Of a stretch of DNA of 64,000 nucleotides, positions 25,114-38,177 are shown piece by piece. How positions within the stretch are numbered: position 1 is the stretch's first letter; each line of letters begins with the position of its first letter. The notes under the pieces are model-generated. The model ran no database searches. It saw only the letters and a list, made by a program, of their open reading frames with translations, and was not told the DNA's origin. A program made the translations under genes and the position numbers. The DNA lies in contig CAWVQA010000099.1 of the NCBI GenBank assembly GCA_963932145.1, positions 372,001 to 436,000 on the forward strand, read 5' to 3'. The DNA comes from Acanthosepion lycidas. Its lineage: Eukaryota; Mollusca; Cephalopoda; Sepiida; Sepiidae.

Positions 25114-28100
25114 TCAGATTAGGTCTTTCCCTGTGAATAATGCTAAATTGAGGAAGTAACATAGAAATAGTAATGGGAAACAGAAGAGAAATGTACAGTG
25201 ATCACGCATTTTGTGCCCACAATCTTTTTCATGGAAATCCCAGTCATATGAGTCGAGTCCAGGCATGCTACGATCACGGTATGAATTTGAAGGCAAAATA
25301 TTTTTTTGAAGATCTTAGATTAGGTCTTTCCCTGTCCATAATGCTAAATTGAGGAAGTAAAATAGAAATAGTAATGGGAAACAGAAGGGAAATGTACAGT
25401 GATCACCCATTTTGTGCCCACAATCTTTTTCATGGAAATCCCAGTCATATGAGTCGAGTCCATGCATGCTACGATCACGGTATGAATATGAAGGCAAAAT
25501 ATTTTTTTGCAGATCTCAGATTAGGTCTTTCCCTGTGAATAATGCTAAATTGAGGAAGTAAAATAGAAATAGTAATAGGAAACAGAAGAGAAATGTACAG
25601 TGATCACACATTTTCTGCCCACAATCTTTTTCATGGAAATCCCAGTCATATGAGACGAGTCCATGCATGCTACGATCACGGTATGAATTTGAAGGCAAAA
25701 TATTTTTTTGCAGATCTTTGATTAGGTCTTTCCCTGTACATAATGCTAAATTGAGGAAGTAAAATAGAAATAGTAATGGGAAACAGAAGAGAAATGTACA
25801 GTGATCACCCATTTTGTGCCCACAATCTTTTTCATGGAAATCCCAGTCATATGAGTCGAGTCCATGCATGCTACGATCACGGTATGATTTTGAAGGCAAA
25901 ATATTTTTTTGCAGATCTTAGATTAGGTCTTTCCCTGTCCATAATGCTAAATTGAGGAAGTAACATAGAAATAGTAATGGGAAACAGAAGAGAAATGTAC
26001 AGTGATCACGCATTTTGTGCCCACAATCTTTTTCATGGAAATCCCAGTCATATGAGACGAGTCCATGCATGCTACGATCACGGTATGAATTTGAAGGCAA
26101 AATATTTTTTTGAAGATCTTAGATTAGGTCTTTCCCTGTCCATAATGCTAAATTGAGGAAGTAAAATAGAAATAGTAATGGGAAACAGAAGGGAAATGTA
26201 CAGTGATCACCCATTTTGTGCCCACAATCTTTTTCATGGAAATCCCAGTCATATGAGTCGAGTCCATGCATGCTACGATCACGGTATGAATATGAAGGCA
26301 AAATATTTTTTTGCAGATCTCAGATTAGGTCTTTCCCTGTGAATAATGCTAAATTGAGGAAGTAAAATAGAAATAGTAATAGCAAACTGAAGAGAAATGT
26401 ACAGTGATCACGCATTTTGTGCCCACAATCTTTTTCATGGAAATCCCAGTCATATGAGTCGAGTCCAGGCATGCTACGATCACGGTATGAATTTGAAGGC
26501 AAAATATTTTTTTGCAGGTCTTAGATTAGTTCTTTCCAGTCCATAATGCTAAATTGAGGAAGTAAAATAGAAATAGTAATGGGAAACAGAAGAGAAATGT
26601 ACAGTGATCACACATTTTCTGCCCACAATCTTTTTCATGGAAATCCCAGTCATATGAGTCGAGTCCATGCATGCTACGATCACGGTATGAATTTGAAGGC
26701 AAAATATTTTTTTGCAGATCTCAGATTAGGTCTTTCCCTGTGAATAATGCTAAATTGAGGAAGTAAAATAGAAATAGTAATGGGAAACAGAAGAGAAATG
26801 TACAGTGATCACTCATTTTGTTCCCACAATCTTTTTCATGGAAATCCCAGTCATATGAGTGGAGTCCAGGCATGCTACGATCACGGTATGAATTTGAAGG
26901 CAAAATATTTTTTTGCAGATCATACATTAGGTCTTTCCCTGTCCATAATGCTAAATTGAGGAAGTAAAATAGAAATAGTAATGGGAAACAGAAGAGAAAT
27001 GTACAGTGATCACACATTTTCTGCCCACAATCTTTTTTATTGAAATCCCAGTCATATGAGTCGAGTCCATGCATGCTACGATCACGGAATGATTTTGAAG
27101 GCAAAATATTTTTTTGCAGATCTTAGATTAGGTCTTTCCCTGTCCATAATGCTAAATTGAGGAAGTAAAATAGAAATAGTAATGGGAAACAGAAGAGAAA
27201 TGTTCAGTGATCACCCTTTTTGTGCCCACAATCTTTTTCATAGAAATCCCAGTCATATGAGTCGAGTCCATGCATGCTACGATCACGGTATGATTTTGAA
27301 GGCAAAATATTTTTTTGCAGATCTTAGATTAGGTCTTTCCCTGTCCATAATGCTAAATTGAGTAAGTAAAATAGAAATAGTAATGGGAAACAGAAGAGAA
27401 ATGTACAGTGATCACGCATTTTGTGCCCACAATATTTTTCATGAAAATCCCAGTCATATGAGTCGAGTCCATGCATGCTACGATCACGGTATGAATTTGA
27501 AGGCAAAATATTTTTTTGCTGATCTTAGATTAGGTCTTTCCCTGTCCATAATGCTAAATTGAGGAAGTAAAATAGAAATAGTAATGGGAAACAGAAGAGA
27601 AATGTACAGTGATCACGCATTTTGTGCCCACAATCTTTTTCATGGAAATCCCAGTCATATGAGACGAGTCCATGCATGCTATGATCACGGTATGAATTTG
27701 AAGGCAAAATATTTTTTTGCAGATCTCAGATTAGGTCTTTCCCTGTGAATAATGCTAAATTCAGGAAGTAAAATAGAAATAGTAATGGGAAACAGAAGAG
27801 AAATGTACAGTGATCACGCATTTTGTGCCCACAATCTTTTTCATGGAAATCCCAGTCATATGAGTCGAGTCCAGGCATGCTACGATCACGGTATGAATTT
27901 GTAGGCAAAATATTTTTTTGCAGATCTTAGATTAGGTCTTTCCCTGTCCATAATGCTAAATTGAGGAAGCAAAATAGAAATAGTAATGGGAAACAGAAGA
28001 GAAATGTACAGTGATCACACATTTTCTGCCCACAATCTTTTTCATGGAAATCCCAGTCATATGAGACGAGTCCATGCATGCTACGATCACGGTATGAATT

Positions 28101-28328
28101 TGAAGGCAAAATATTTTTTTGCAGATCTTTGATTAGGTCTTTCCCTGTACATAATGCTAAATTGAGGAAGTAAAATAGAAATAGTAATGGGAAACAGAAG
28201 AGAAATGTACAGTGATCACCCATTTTGTGCCCACAATCTTTTTCATGGAAATCCCAGTCATATGAGTCGAGTCCATGCATGCTACGATCACGGTATGATT
28301 TTGAAGGCAAAATATTTTTTTGCAGATC
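25114..28328 (+). repeat. HOR C, 16-monomer version, copy 1 (3,215 bp)
   Basis: Marker units: GTAACATAG with TTTGAAGATC (25114, 25918); GGTATGAATATG (25315, 26119); TAATAGGAAACAG class C (25516); CTTTGATTAGG (25717); TAATAGCAAACTG (26320); CAGGTCTTAGATTAGTTC (26521, one base short); TTGTTCCC with AGTGGAGTCC (26721); TTTTTTATTGAAATCC (26922); GTTCAGTG with CCCTTTTT (27123); CAATATTTTTCATGAAAA (27324). The first seven units are repeated at 28329-29735, 3,215 bp later. The GTTCAGTG unit at 27123 has no counterpart in the later C11 copies. Confidence 0.86.
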
Positions 28329-29735
28329 TCAGATTAGGTCTTTCCCTGTGAATAATGCTAAATTGAGGAAGTAACATAGAAATAGTAATGGGAAACAGAA
28401 GAGAAATGTACAGTGATCACGCATTTTGTGCCCACAATCTTTTTCATGGAAATCCCAGTCATATGAGTCGAGTCCAGGCATGCTACGATCACGGTATGAA
28501 TTTGAAGGCAAAATATTTTTTTGAAGATCTTAGATTAGGTCTTTCCCTGTCCATAATGCTAAATTGAGGAAGTAAAATAGAAATAGAAATGGGAAACAGA
28601 AGGGAAATGTACAGTGATCACCCATTTTGTGCCCACAATCTTTTTCATGGAAATCCCAGTCATATGAGTCGAGTCCATGCATGCTACGATCACGGTATGA
28701 ATATGAAGGCAAAATATTTTTTTGCAGATCTCAGATTAGGTCTTTCCCTGTGAATAATGCTAAATTGAGGAAGTAAAATAGAAATAGTAATAGGAAACAG
28801 AAGAGAAATGTACAGTGATCACACATTTTCTGCCCACAATCTTTTTCATGGAAATCCCAGTCATATGAGACGAGTCCATGCATGCTACGATCACGGTATG
28901 AATTTGAAGGCAAAATATTTTTTTGCAGATCTTTGATTAGGTCTTTCCCTGTACATAATGCTAAATTGAGGAAGTAAAATAGAAATAGTAATGGGAAACA
29001 GAAGAGAAATGTACAGTGATCACCCATTTTGTGCCCACAATCTTTTTCATGGAAATCCCAGTCATATGAGTCGAGTCCATGCATGCTACGATCACGGTAT
29101 GATTTTGAAGGCAAAATATTTTTTTGCAGATCTTAGATTAGGTCTTTCCCTGTCCATAATGCTAAATTGAGGAAGTAACATAGAAATAGTAATGGGAAAC
29201 AGAAGAGAAATGTACAGTGATCACGCATTTTGTGCCCACAATCTTTTTCATGGAAATCCCAGTCATATGAGTCGAGTCCAGGCATGCTACGATCACGGTA
29301 TGAATTTGAAGGCAAAATATTTTTTTGAAGATCTTAGATTAGGTCTTTCCCTGTCCATAATGCTAAATTGAGGAAGTAAAATAGAAATAGTAATGGGAAA
29401 CAGAAGGGAAATGTACAGTGATCACCCATTTTGTGCCCACAATCTTTTTCATGGAAATCCCAGTCATATGAGTCGAGTCCATGCATGCTACGATCACGGT
29501 ATGAATATGAAGGCAAAATATTTTTTTGCAGATCTCAGATTAGGTCTTTCCCTGTGAATAATGCTAAATTGAGGAAGTAAAATAGAAATAGTAATAGGAA
29601 ACTGAAGAGAAATGTACAGTGATCACGCATTTTGTGCCCACAATCTTTTTCATGGAAATCCCAGTCATATGAGTCGAGTCCAGGCATGCTACGATCACGG
29701 TATGAATTTGAAGGCAAAATATTTTTTTGCAGGTC
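28329..29735 (+). repeat. HOR C, seven units repeating 25114-26520
   Basis: Same unit order as 25114-26520 with few differences: ATAGAAATGGG at the 28530 unit for ATAGTAATGGG, and a class R right half at 29133 where 25918 has the class C right half. The latter looks like a short conversion tract. The segment leads directly into C11 copy 1. Confidence 0.88.
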
Positions 29736-31946
29736 TTAGATTAGTTCTTTCCCAGTCCATAATGCTAAATTGAGGAAGTAAAATAGAAATAGTAATGGGA
29801 AACAGAAGAGAAATGTACAGTGATCACACATTTTCTGCCCACAATCTTTTTCATGGAAATCCCAGTCATATGAGTCGAGTCCATGCATGCTACGAACACG
29901 GTATGAATTTGAAGGCAAAATATTTTTTTGCAGATCTCAGATTAGGTCTTTCCCTGTGAATAATGCTAAATTCAGGAAGTAAAATAGAAATAGTAATGGG
30001 AAACAGAAGAGAAATGTACAGTGATCACTCATTTTGTTCCCACAATCTTTTTCATGGAAATCCCAGTCATATGAGTGGAGTCCAGGCATGCTACGATCAC
30101 GGTATGAATTTGAAGGCAAAATATTTTTTTGCAGATCTTACATTAGGTCTTTCCCTGTCCATAATGCTAAATTGAGGAAGTAAAATAGAAATAGTAATGG
30201 GAAACAGAAGAGAAATGTACAGTGATCACACATTTTCTGCCCACAATCTTTTTTATTGAAATCCCAGTCATATGAGTCGAGTCCATGCATGCTACGATCA
30301 CGGAATGATTTTGAAGGCAAAATATTTTTTTGCAGATCTTAGATTAGGTCTTTCCCTGTCCATAATGCTAAATTGAGGAAGTAAAATAGAAATAGTAATG
30401 GGAAACAGAAGAGAAATGTACAGTGATCACGCATTTTGTGCCCACAATATTTTTCATGAAAATCCCAGTCATATGAGTCGAGTCCATGCATGCTACGATC
30501 ACGGTATGAATTTGAAGGCAAAATATTTTTTTGCAGATCTTAGATTAGGTCTTTCCCTGTCCATAATGCTAAATTGAGGAAGTAAAATAGAAATAGTAAT
30601 GGGAAACAGAAGAGACATGTACAGTGATCACGCATTTTGTGCCCACAATCTTTTTCATGGAAATCCCAGTCATATGAGACGAGTCCATGCATGCTATGAT
30701 CACGGTATGAATTTGAAGGCAAAATATTTTTTGCAGATCTCAGATTAGGTCTTTCCCTGTCCATAATGCTAAATTGAGGAAGTAAAATAGAAATAGTAAT
30801 GGGAAACAGAAGAGAAATGTAGAGTGATCACGCATTTTGTGCCCACAATCTTTTTCATGGAAATCCCAGTCATATGAGTCGAGTCCAGGCATGCTACGAT
30901 CACGGTATGAATTTGTAAGGCAAAATATTTTTTGCAGATCTTAGATTAGGTCTTTCCCCTGTCCATAATGCTAAATTGAGGAAGCAAAATAGAAATAGTA
31001 ATGGGAAACAGAAGAGAAATGTACAGTGATCACACATTTTCTGCCCACAATCTTTTTCATGGAAATCCCAGTCATATGAGACGAGTCCATGCATGCTATG
31101 ATCACGGTATGAATTTGAAGGCAAAATATTTTTTTGCAGATCTTAGATTAGGTCTTTCCCTGTCCATAATGCTAAATTGAGGAAGTAAAATAGAAATAGT
31201 AATGGCAAACAGAAGAGAAATGTACAGTGATCACCCATTTTGTGCCCACAATCTTTTTCATGGAAATCCCAGTCATATGAGTCGAGTCCATGCATGCTAC
31301 GATCACGGTATGAATTTGAAGGCAAAATATTTTTTTGCAGATATTAGATTAGGTCTTTCCCTGTCCATAATGCTAAATTGAGGAAGTAAAATAGAAATAG
31401 TAATGGGAAACAGAAGAGAAATGTACAGTGATCACGCATTTTGTGCCCACAATATTTTTCATGAAAATCCCAGTCATATGAGTCGAGTCCATGCATGCTA
31501 CGATCACGGTATGAATTTGATGGCAAAATATTTTTTTGCTGATCTTAGATTAGGTCTTTCCCTGTCCATAATGCTAAATTGAGGAAGTAAAATAGAAATA
31601 GTAATGGGAAACAGAAGAGAAATGTACAGTGATCACGCATTTTGTGCCCACAATCTTTTTCATGGAAATCCCAGTCATATGAGTCGAGTCCAGGCATGCT
31701 ACGATCACGGTATGAATTTGAAGGCAAAATATTTTTTTGCAGATCTTAGATTAGGTCTTTCCCTGTCCATAATGCTAAATTGAGGAAGTAAAATAGAAAT
31801 AGTAATGGGAAACAGAAGAGAAATGTACAGTGATCACCCATTTTGTGCCCACAATCTTTTTCATGGAAATCCCAGTCATATGAGTCGAGTCCAGGCATGC
31901 TACGATCACGGTATGAATTTGAAGGCAAAATATTTTTTTGCAGGTC
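29736..31946 (+). repeat. HOR C11, copy 1 (eleven monomers, 2,211 bp)
   Basis: Unit order: CAGGTCTTAGATTAGTTC with CTACGAACACGG; TTGTTCCC/AGTGGAGTCC; TTACATTAGG with TTTTTTATTG and CACGGAATG; CAATATTTTTCATGAAAA; GAGACATGTAC; GTAGAGTGATC; GAAGCAAAAT class C; AATGGCAAAC; GATATTAG with CAATATTTTT; class R; class G with class R right half. It differs from copy 2 by at least two substitutions and four one-base indels. The indels are clustered at about 30728-30960 and cancel, so the total stays 2,211 bp. Confidence 0.92.
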
Positions 31947-32348
31947 TTAGATTAGTTCTTTCCCAGTCCATAATGCTAAATTGAGGAAGTAAAATAGAAA
32001 TAGTAATGGGAAACAGAAGAGAAATGTACAGTGATCACACATTTTCTGCCCACAATCTTTTTCATGGAAATCCCAGTCATATGAGTCGAGTCCATGCATG
32101 CTACGATCACGGTATGAATATGAAGGCAAAATATTTTTTTGCAGATCTCAGATTAGGTCTTTCCCTGTGAATAATGCTAAATTGAGGAAGTAAAATAGAA
32201 ATAGTAATAGGAAACTGAAGAGAAATGTACAGTGATCACGCATTTTGTGCCCACAATCTTTTTCATGGAAATCCCAGTCATATGAGTCGAGTCCAGGCAT
32301 GCTACGATCACGGTATGAATTTGAAGGCAAAATATTTTTTTGCAGGTC
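31947..32348 (+). repeat. Two extra monomers between C11 copies, first one a crossover hybrid
   Basis: The 31947 unit starts like C11 unit 1 (CAGGTCTTAG, TTAGTTC, CCCAGTCC, class C centre) but ends with GGTATGAATATG, the mark of the unit at 29334. The next unit (32148) has TAATAGGAAACTG and repeats 29535. The pair is what is left when the array is re-joined from C11 unit 1 back to the two units that precede copy 1. The breakpoint lies inside monomer 31947-32147. Confidence 0.9.
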
Positions 32349-34559
32349 TTAGATTAGTTCTTTCCCAGTCCATAATGCTAAATTGAGGAAGTAAAATAGA
32401 AATAGTAATGGGAAACAGAAGAGAAATGTACAGTGATCACACATTTTCTGCCCACAATCTTTTTCATGGAAATCCCAGTCATATGAGTCGAGTCCATGCA
32501 TGCTACGAACACGGTATGAATTTGAAGGCAAAATATTTTTTTGCAGATCTCAGATTAGGTCTTTCCCTGTGAATAATGCTAAATTCAGGAAGTAAAATAG
32601 AAATAGTAATGGGAAACAGAAGAGAAATGTACAGTGATCACTCATTTTGTTCCCACAATCTTTTTCATGGAAATCCCAGTCATATGAGTGGAGTCCAGGC
32701 ATGCTACGATCACGGTATGAATTTGAAGGCAAAATATTTTTTTGCAGATCTTACATTAGGTCTTTCCCTGTCCATAATGCTAAATTGAGGAAGTAAAATA
32801 GAAATAGTAATGGGAAACAGAAGAGAAATGTACAGTGATCACACATTTTCTGCCCACAATCTTTTTTATTGAAATCCCAGTCATATGAGTCGAGTCCATG
32901 CATGCTACGATCACGGAATGATTTTGAAGGCAAAATATTTTTTTGCAGATCTTAGATTAGGTCTTTCCCTGTCCATAATGCTAAATTGAGGAAGTAAAAT
33001 AGAAATAGTAATGGGAAACAGAAGAGAAATGTACAGTGATCACGCATTTTGTGCCCACAATATTTTTCATGAAAATCCCAGTCATATGAGTCGAGTCCAT
33101 GCATGCTACGATCACGGTATGAATTTGAAGGCAAAATATTTTTTTGCTGATCTTAGATTAGGTCTTTCCCTGTCCATAATGCTAAATTGAGGAAGTAAAA
33201 TAGAAATAGTAATGGGAAACAGAAGAGACATGTACAGTGATCACGCATTTTGTGCCCACAATCTTTTTCATGGAAATCCCAGTCATATGAGACGAGTCCA
33301 TGCATGCTATGATCACGGTATGAATTTGAAGGCAAAATATTTTTTTGCAGATCTCAGATTAGGTCTTTCCCTGTCCATAATGCTAAATTGAGGAAGTAAA
33401 ATAGAAATAGTAATGGGAAACAGAAGAGAAATGTAGAGTGATCAGGCATTTTGTGCCCACAATCTTTTTCATGGAAATCCCAGTCATATGAGTCGAGTCC
33501 AGGCATGCTACGATCACGGTATGAATTTGTAGGCAAAATATTTTTTTGCAGATCTTAGATTAGGTCTTTCCCTGTCCATAATGCTAAATTGAGGAAGCAA
33601 AATAGAAATAGTAATGGGAAACAGAAGAGAAATGTACAGTGATCACACATTTTCTGCCCACAATCTTTTTCATGGAAATCCCAGTCATATGAGACGAGTC
33701 CATGCATGCTATGATCACGGTATGAATTTGAAGGCAAAATATTTTTTTGCAGATCTTAGATTAGGTCTTTCCCTGTCCATAATGCTAAATTGAGGAAGTA
33801 AAATAGAAATAGTAATGGCAAACAGAAGAGAAATGTACAGTGATCACCCATTTTGTGCCCACAATCTTTTTCATGGAAATCCCAGTCATATGAGTCGAGT
33901 CCATGCATGCTACGATCACGGTATGAATTTGAAGGCAAAATATTTTTTTGCAGATATTAGATTAGGTCTTTCCCTGTCCATAATGCTAAATTGAGGAAGT
34001 AAAATAGAAATAGTAATGGGAAACAGAAGAGAAATGTACAGTGATCACGCATTTTGTGCCCACAATATTTTTCATGAAAATCCCAGTCATATGAGTCGAG
34101 TCCATGCATGCTACGATCACGGTATGAATTTGATGGCAAAATATTTTTTTGCTGATCTTAGATTAGGTCTTTCCCTGTCCATAATGCTAAATTGAGGAAG
34201 TAAAATAGAAATAGTAATGGGAAACAGAAGAGAAATGTACAGTGATCACGCATTTTGTGCCCACAATCTTTTTCATGGAAATCCCAGTCATATGAGTCGA
34301 GTCCAGGCATGCTACGATCACGGTATGAATTTGAAGGCAAAATATTTTTTTGCAGATCTTAGATTAGGTCTTTCCCTGTCCATAATGCTAAATTGAGGAA
34401 GTAAAATAGAAATAGTAATGGGAAACAGAAGAGAAATGTACAGTGATCACCCATTTTGTGCCCACAATCTTTTTCATGGAAATCCCAGTCATATGAGTCG
34501 AGTCCAGGCATGCTACGATCACGGTATGAATTTGAAGGCAAAATATTTTTTTGCAGGTC
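32349..34559 (+). repeat. HOR C11, copy 2 (2,211 bp)
   Basis: Eleven units in the same order as copy 1, without its indel cluster. The sixth unit (33354) has GTAGAGTGATCAGGC and AATTTGTAGGC. Against copy 3, every unit matches by eye apart from one base in the ninth unit (C at 34048, T at 36259). Confidence 0.95.
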
Positions 34560-36770
34560 TTAGATTAGTTCTTTCCCAGTCCATAATGCTAAATTGAGGA
34601 AGTAAAATAGAAATAGTAATGGGAAACAGAAGAGAAATGTACAGTGATCACACATTTTCTGCCCACAATCTTTTTCATGGAAATCCCAGTCATATGAGTC
34701 GAGTCCATGCATGCTACGAACACGGTATGAATTTGAAGGCAAAATATTTTTTTGCAGATCTCAGATTAGGTCTTTCCCTGTGAATAATGCTAAATTCAGG
34801 AAGTAAAATAGAAATAGTAATGGGAAACAGAAGAGAAATGTACAGTGATCACTCATTTTGTTCCCACAATCTTTTTCATGGAAATCCCAGTCATATGAGT
34901 GGAGTCCAGGCATGCTACGATCACGGTATGAATTTGAAGGCAAAATATTTTTTTGCAGATCTTACATTAGGTCTTTCCCTGTCCATAATGCTAAATTGAG
35001 GAAGTAAAATAGAAATAGTAATGGGAAACAGAAGAGAAATGTACAGTGATCACACATTTTCTGCCCACAATCTTTTTTATTGAAATCCCAGTCATATGAG
35101 TCGAGTCCATGCATGCTACGATCACGGAATGATTTTGAAGGCAAAATATTTTTTTGCAGATCTTAGATTAGGTCTTTCCCTGTCCATAATGCTAAATTGA
35201 GGAAGTAAAATAGAAATAGTAATGGGAAACAGAAGAGAAATGTACAGTGATCACGCATTTTGTGCCCACAATATTTTTCATGAAAATCCCAGTCATATGA
35301 GTCGAGTCCATGCATGCTACGATCACGGTATGAATTTGAAGGCAAAATATTTTTTTGCTGATCTTAGATTAGGTCTTTCCCTGTCCATAATGCTAAATTG
35401 AGGAAGTAAAATAGAAATAGTAATGGGAAACAGAAGAGACATGTACAGTGATCACGCATTTTGTGCCCACAATCTTTTTCATGGAAATCCCAGTCATATG
35501 AGACGAGTCCATGCATGCTATGATCACGGTATGAATTTGAAGGCAAAATATTTTTTTGCAGATCTCAGATTAGGTCTTTCCCTGTCCATAATGCTAAATT
35601 GAGGAAGTAAAATAGAAATAGTAATGGGAAACAGAAGAGAAATGTAGAGTGATCAGGCATTTTGTGCCCACAATCTTTTTCATGGAAATCCCAGTCATAT
35701 GAGTCGAGTCCAGGCATGCTACGATCACGGTATGAATTTGTAGGCAAAATATTTTTTTGCAGATCTTAGATTAGGTCTTTCCCTGTCCATAATGCTAAAT
35801 TGAGGAAGCAAAATAGAAATAGTAATGGGAAACAGAAGAGAAATGTACAGTGATCACACATTTTCTGCCCACAATCTTTTTCATGGAAATCCCAGTCATA
35901 TGAGACGAGTCCATGCATGCTATGATCACGGTATGAATTTGAAGGCAAAATATTTTTTTGCAGATCTTAGATTAGGTCTTTCCCTGTCCATAATGCTAAA
36001 TTGAGGAAGTAAAATAGAAATAGTAATGGCAAACAGAAGAGAAATGTACAGTGATCACCCATTTTGTGCCCACAATCTTTTTCATGGAAATCCCAGTCAT
36101 ATGAGTCGAGTCCATGCATGCTACGATCACGGTATGAATTTGAAGGCAAAATATTTTTTTGCAGATATTAGATTAGGTCTTTCCCTGTCCATAATGCTAA
36201 ATTGAGGAAGTAAAATAGAAATAGTAATGGGAAACAGAAGAGAAATGTACAGTGATCATGCATTTTGTGCCCACAATATTTTTCATGAAAATCCCAGTCA
36301 TATGAGTCGAGTCCATGCATGCTACGATCACGGTATGAATTTGATGGCAAAATATTTTTTTGCTGATCTTAGATTAGGTCTTTCCCTGTCCATAATGCTA
36401 AATTGAGGAAGTAAAATAGAAATAGTAATGGGAAACAGAAGAGAAATGTACAGTGATCACGCATTTTGTGCCCACAATCTTTTTCATGGAAATCCCAGTC
36501 ATATGAGTCGAGTCCAGGCATGCTACGATCACGGTATGAATTTGAAGGCAAAATATTTTTTTGCAGATCTTAGATTAGGTCTTTCCCTGTCCATAATGCT
36601 AAATTGAGGAAGTAAAATAGAAATAGTAATGGGAAACAGAAGAGAAATGTACAGTGATCACCCATTTTGTGCCCACAATCTTTTTCATGGAAATCCCAGT
36701 CATATGAGTCGAGTCCAGGCATGCTACGATCACGGTATGAATTTGAAGGCAAAATATTTTTTTGCAGATC
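34560..36770 (+). repeat. HOR C11, copy 3 (2,211 bp)
   Basis: Directly adjoins copy 2 and matches it almost perfectly; the one difference I find is T at 36259 (GATCATGC for GATCACGC), a CpG to TpG change. After 36770 the order changes to the D domain, whose units share the right half of C11 (GAAGCAAAAT, GATATTAG, CAATATTTTT units). Confidence 0.95.
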
Positions 36771-38177
36771 TTAGATTAGATCTTTCCCTGTCCATAATGC
36801 TTTATTGAGGAAGTAAAATAGAAATAGTAATGGGAAACAGAAGAGAAATGTACAGTGATCACACATTTTCTGCCCACAATCTTTTTCATGGAAATCCCAG
36901 TCATATGAGACGAGTCCATGCATGCTACGATCACGGTATGAATTTGAAGGCAAAATATTTTTTTGCAGATCTCAGATTAGGTCTTTCCCTGTCCATAATG
37001 CTAAATTGAGGAAGTAAAATAGAAATAGTAATGGGAAACAGAAGAGAAATGTACAGTGATCACGCATTTTGTGCCCACAATCTTTTTCATGGAAATCCCA
37101 GTCATATGAGTCGAGTCCAGGCATGCTACGATCACGGTATGAATTTGCAGGCAAAATATTTTTTTGCAGATCTTAGATTAGGTCTTTCCCTGTCCATAAT
37201 GCTAAATTGTGGAAGCAAAATAGAAATAGTAATGGGAAACAGAACAGAAATGTACAGTGATCACACATTTTCTGCCCACAATCTTTTTCATGGAAATCCC
37301 AGTCATATGAGACGAGTCCATGCATGCTATGATCACGGTATGAATTTGAAGGCAAAATATTTTTTTGCAGATCTTAGACTAGGTCTTTCCCTGTCCATAA
37401 TGCTAAATTGAGGAAGTAAAATAGAAATAGTAATGAGAAACAGAAGGGAAATGTACAGTGATCACCGATTTTGTGCCCACAATCTTTTTCATGGAAATCC
37501 CAGTCATATGAGTCGAGTCCATGCATGCTACGATCACGGTATGAATTTGAAGGCAAAATATTTTTTTGCTGATCTTAGATTAGGTCTTTCCCTGTCCATA
37601 ATGCTAAATTGAGGAAGTAAAATAGAAATAGTAATGGGAAACAGAAGAGAAATGTACAGTGATCACCCATTTTGTGCCCACAATCTTTTTCATGGAAATC
37701 CCAGTCATATGAGTCGAGTCCAGGCATGCTACGATCACGGTATGAATTTGAAGGCAAAATATTTTTTTGCAGATCTTAGATTAGGTCTTTCCCTGTCCAT
37801 AATGCTAAATTGAGGAAGTAAAATAGAAATAGTAATGGGAAACAGAAGGGAAATGTACAGTGATCACCCATTTTGTGCCCACAATCTTTTTCATGGAAAT
37901 CCCAGTCATATGAGTCGAGTCCAGGCATGCTACGATCACGGTATGAATTTGAAGGCAAAATATTTTTTTGCAGATCTTAGATTAGATCTTTCCCTGTCCA
38001 TAATGCTAAATTGAGGAAGTAAAATAGAAATAGTAATGGGAAACAGAAGAGAAATGTACAGTGATCACACATTTTCTGCCCACAATCTTTTTCATGGAAA
38101 TCCCAGTCATATGAGACGAGTCCATGCATGCTACGATCACGGTATGAATTTGAAGGCAAAATATTTTTTTGCAGATC
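36771..38177 (+). repeat. D domain, six-monomer version plus one unit
   Basis: Units: TTAGATTAGATC class C (36771, with TGCTTTATTG); class R with TTTGCAGGC (36972); class C with GAAGCAAAAT (37173); ATCACCGATT (37374); two class G/R recombinants (37575, 37776); then the TTAGATTAGATC class C unit again at 37977. The period from 36771 to 37977 is 1,206 bp (six monomers). The 37173 unit has GTGGAAGC, so the TGA usual in the plus frame is lost there. Confidence 0.85.

Noticed and set aside
30540-31142. Frame changes suggesting a broken gene
   Set aside because: The indels lie in homopolymers of satellite monomers, and the frames they disturb are not coding.
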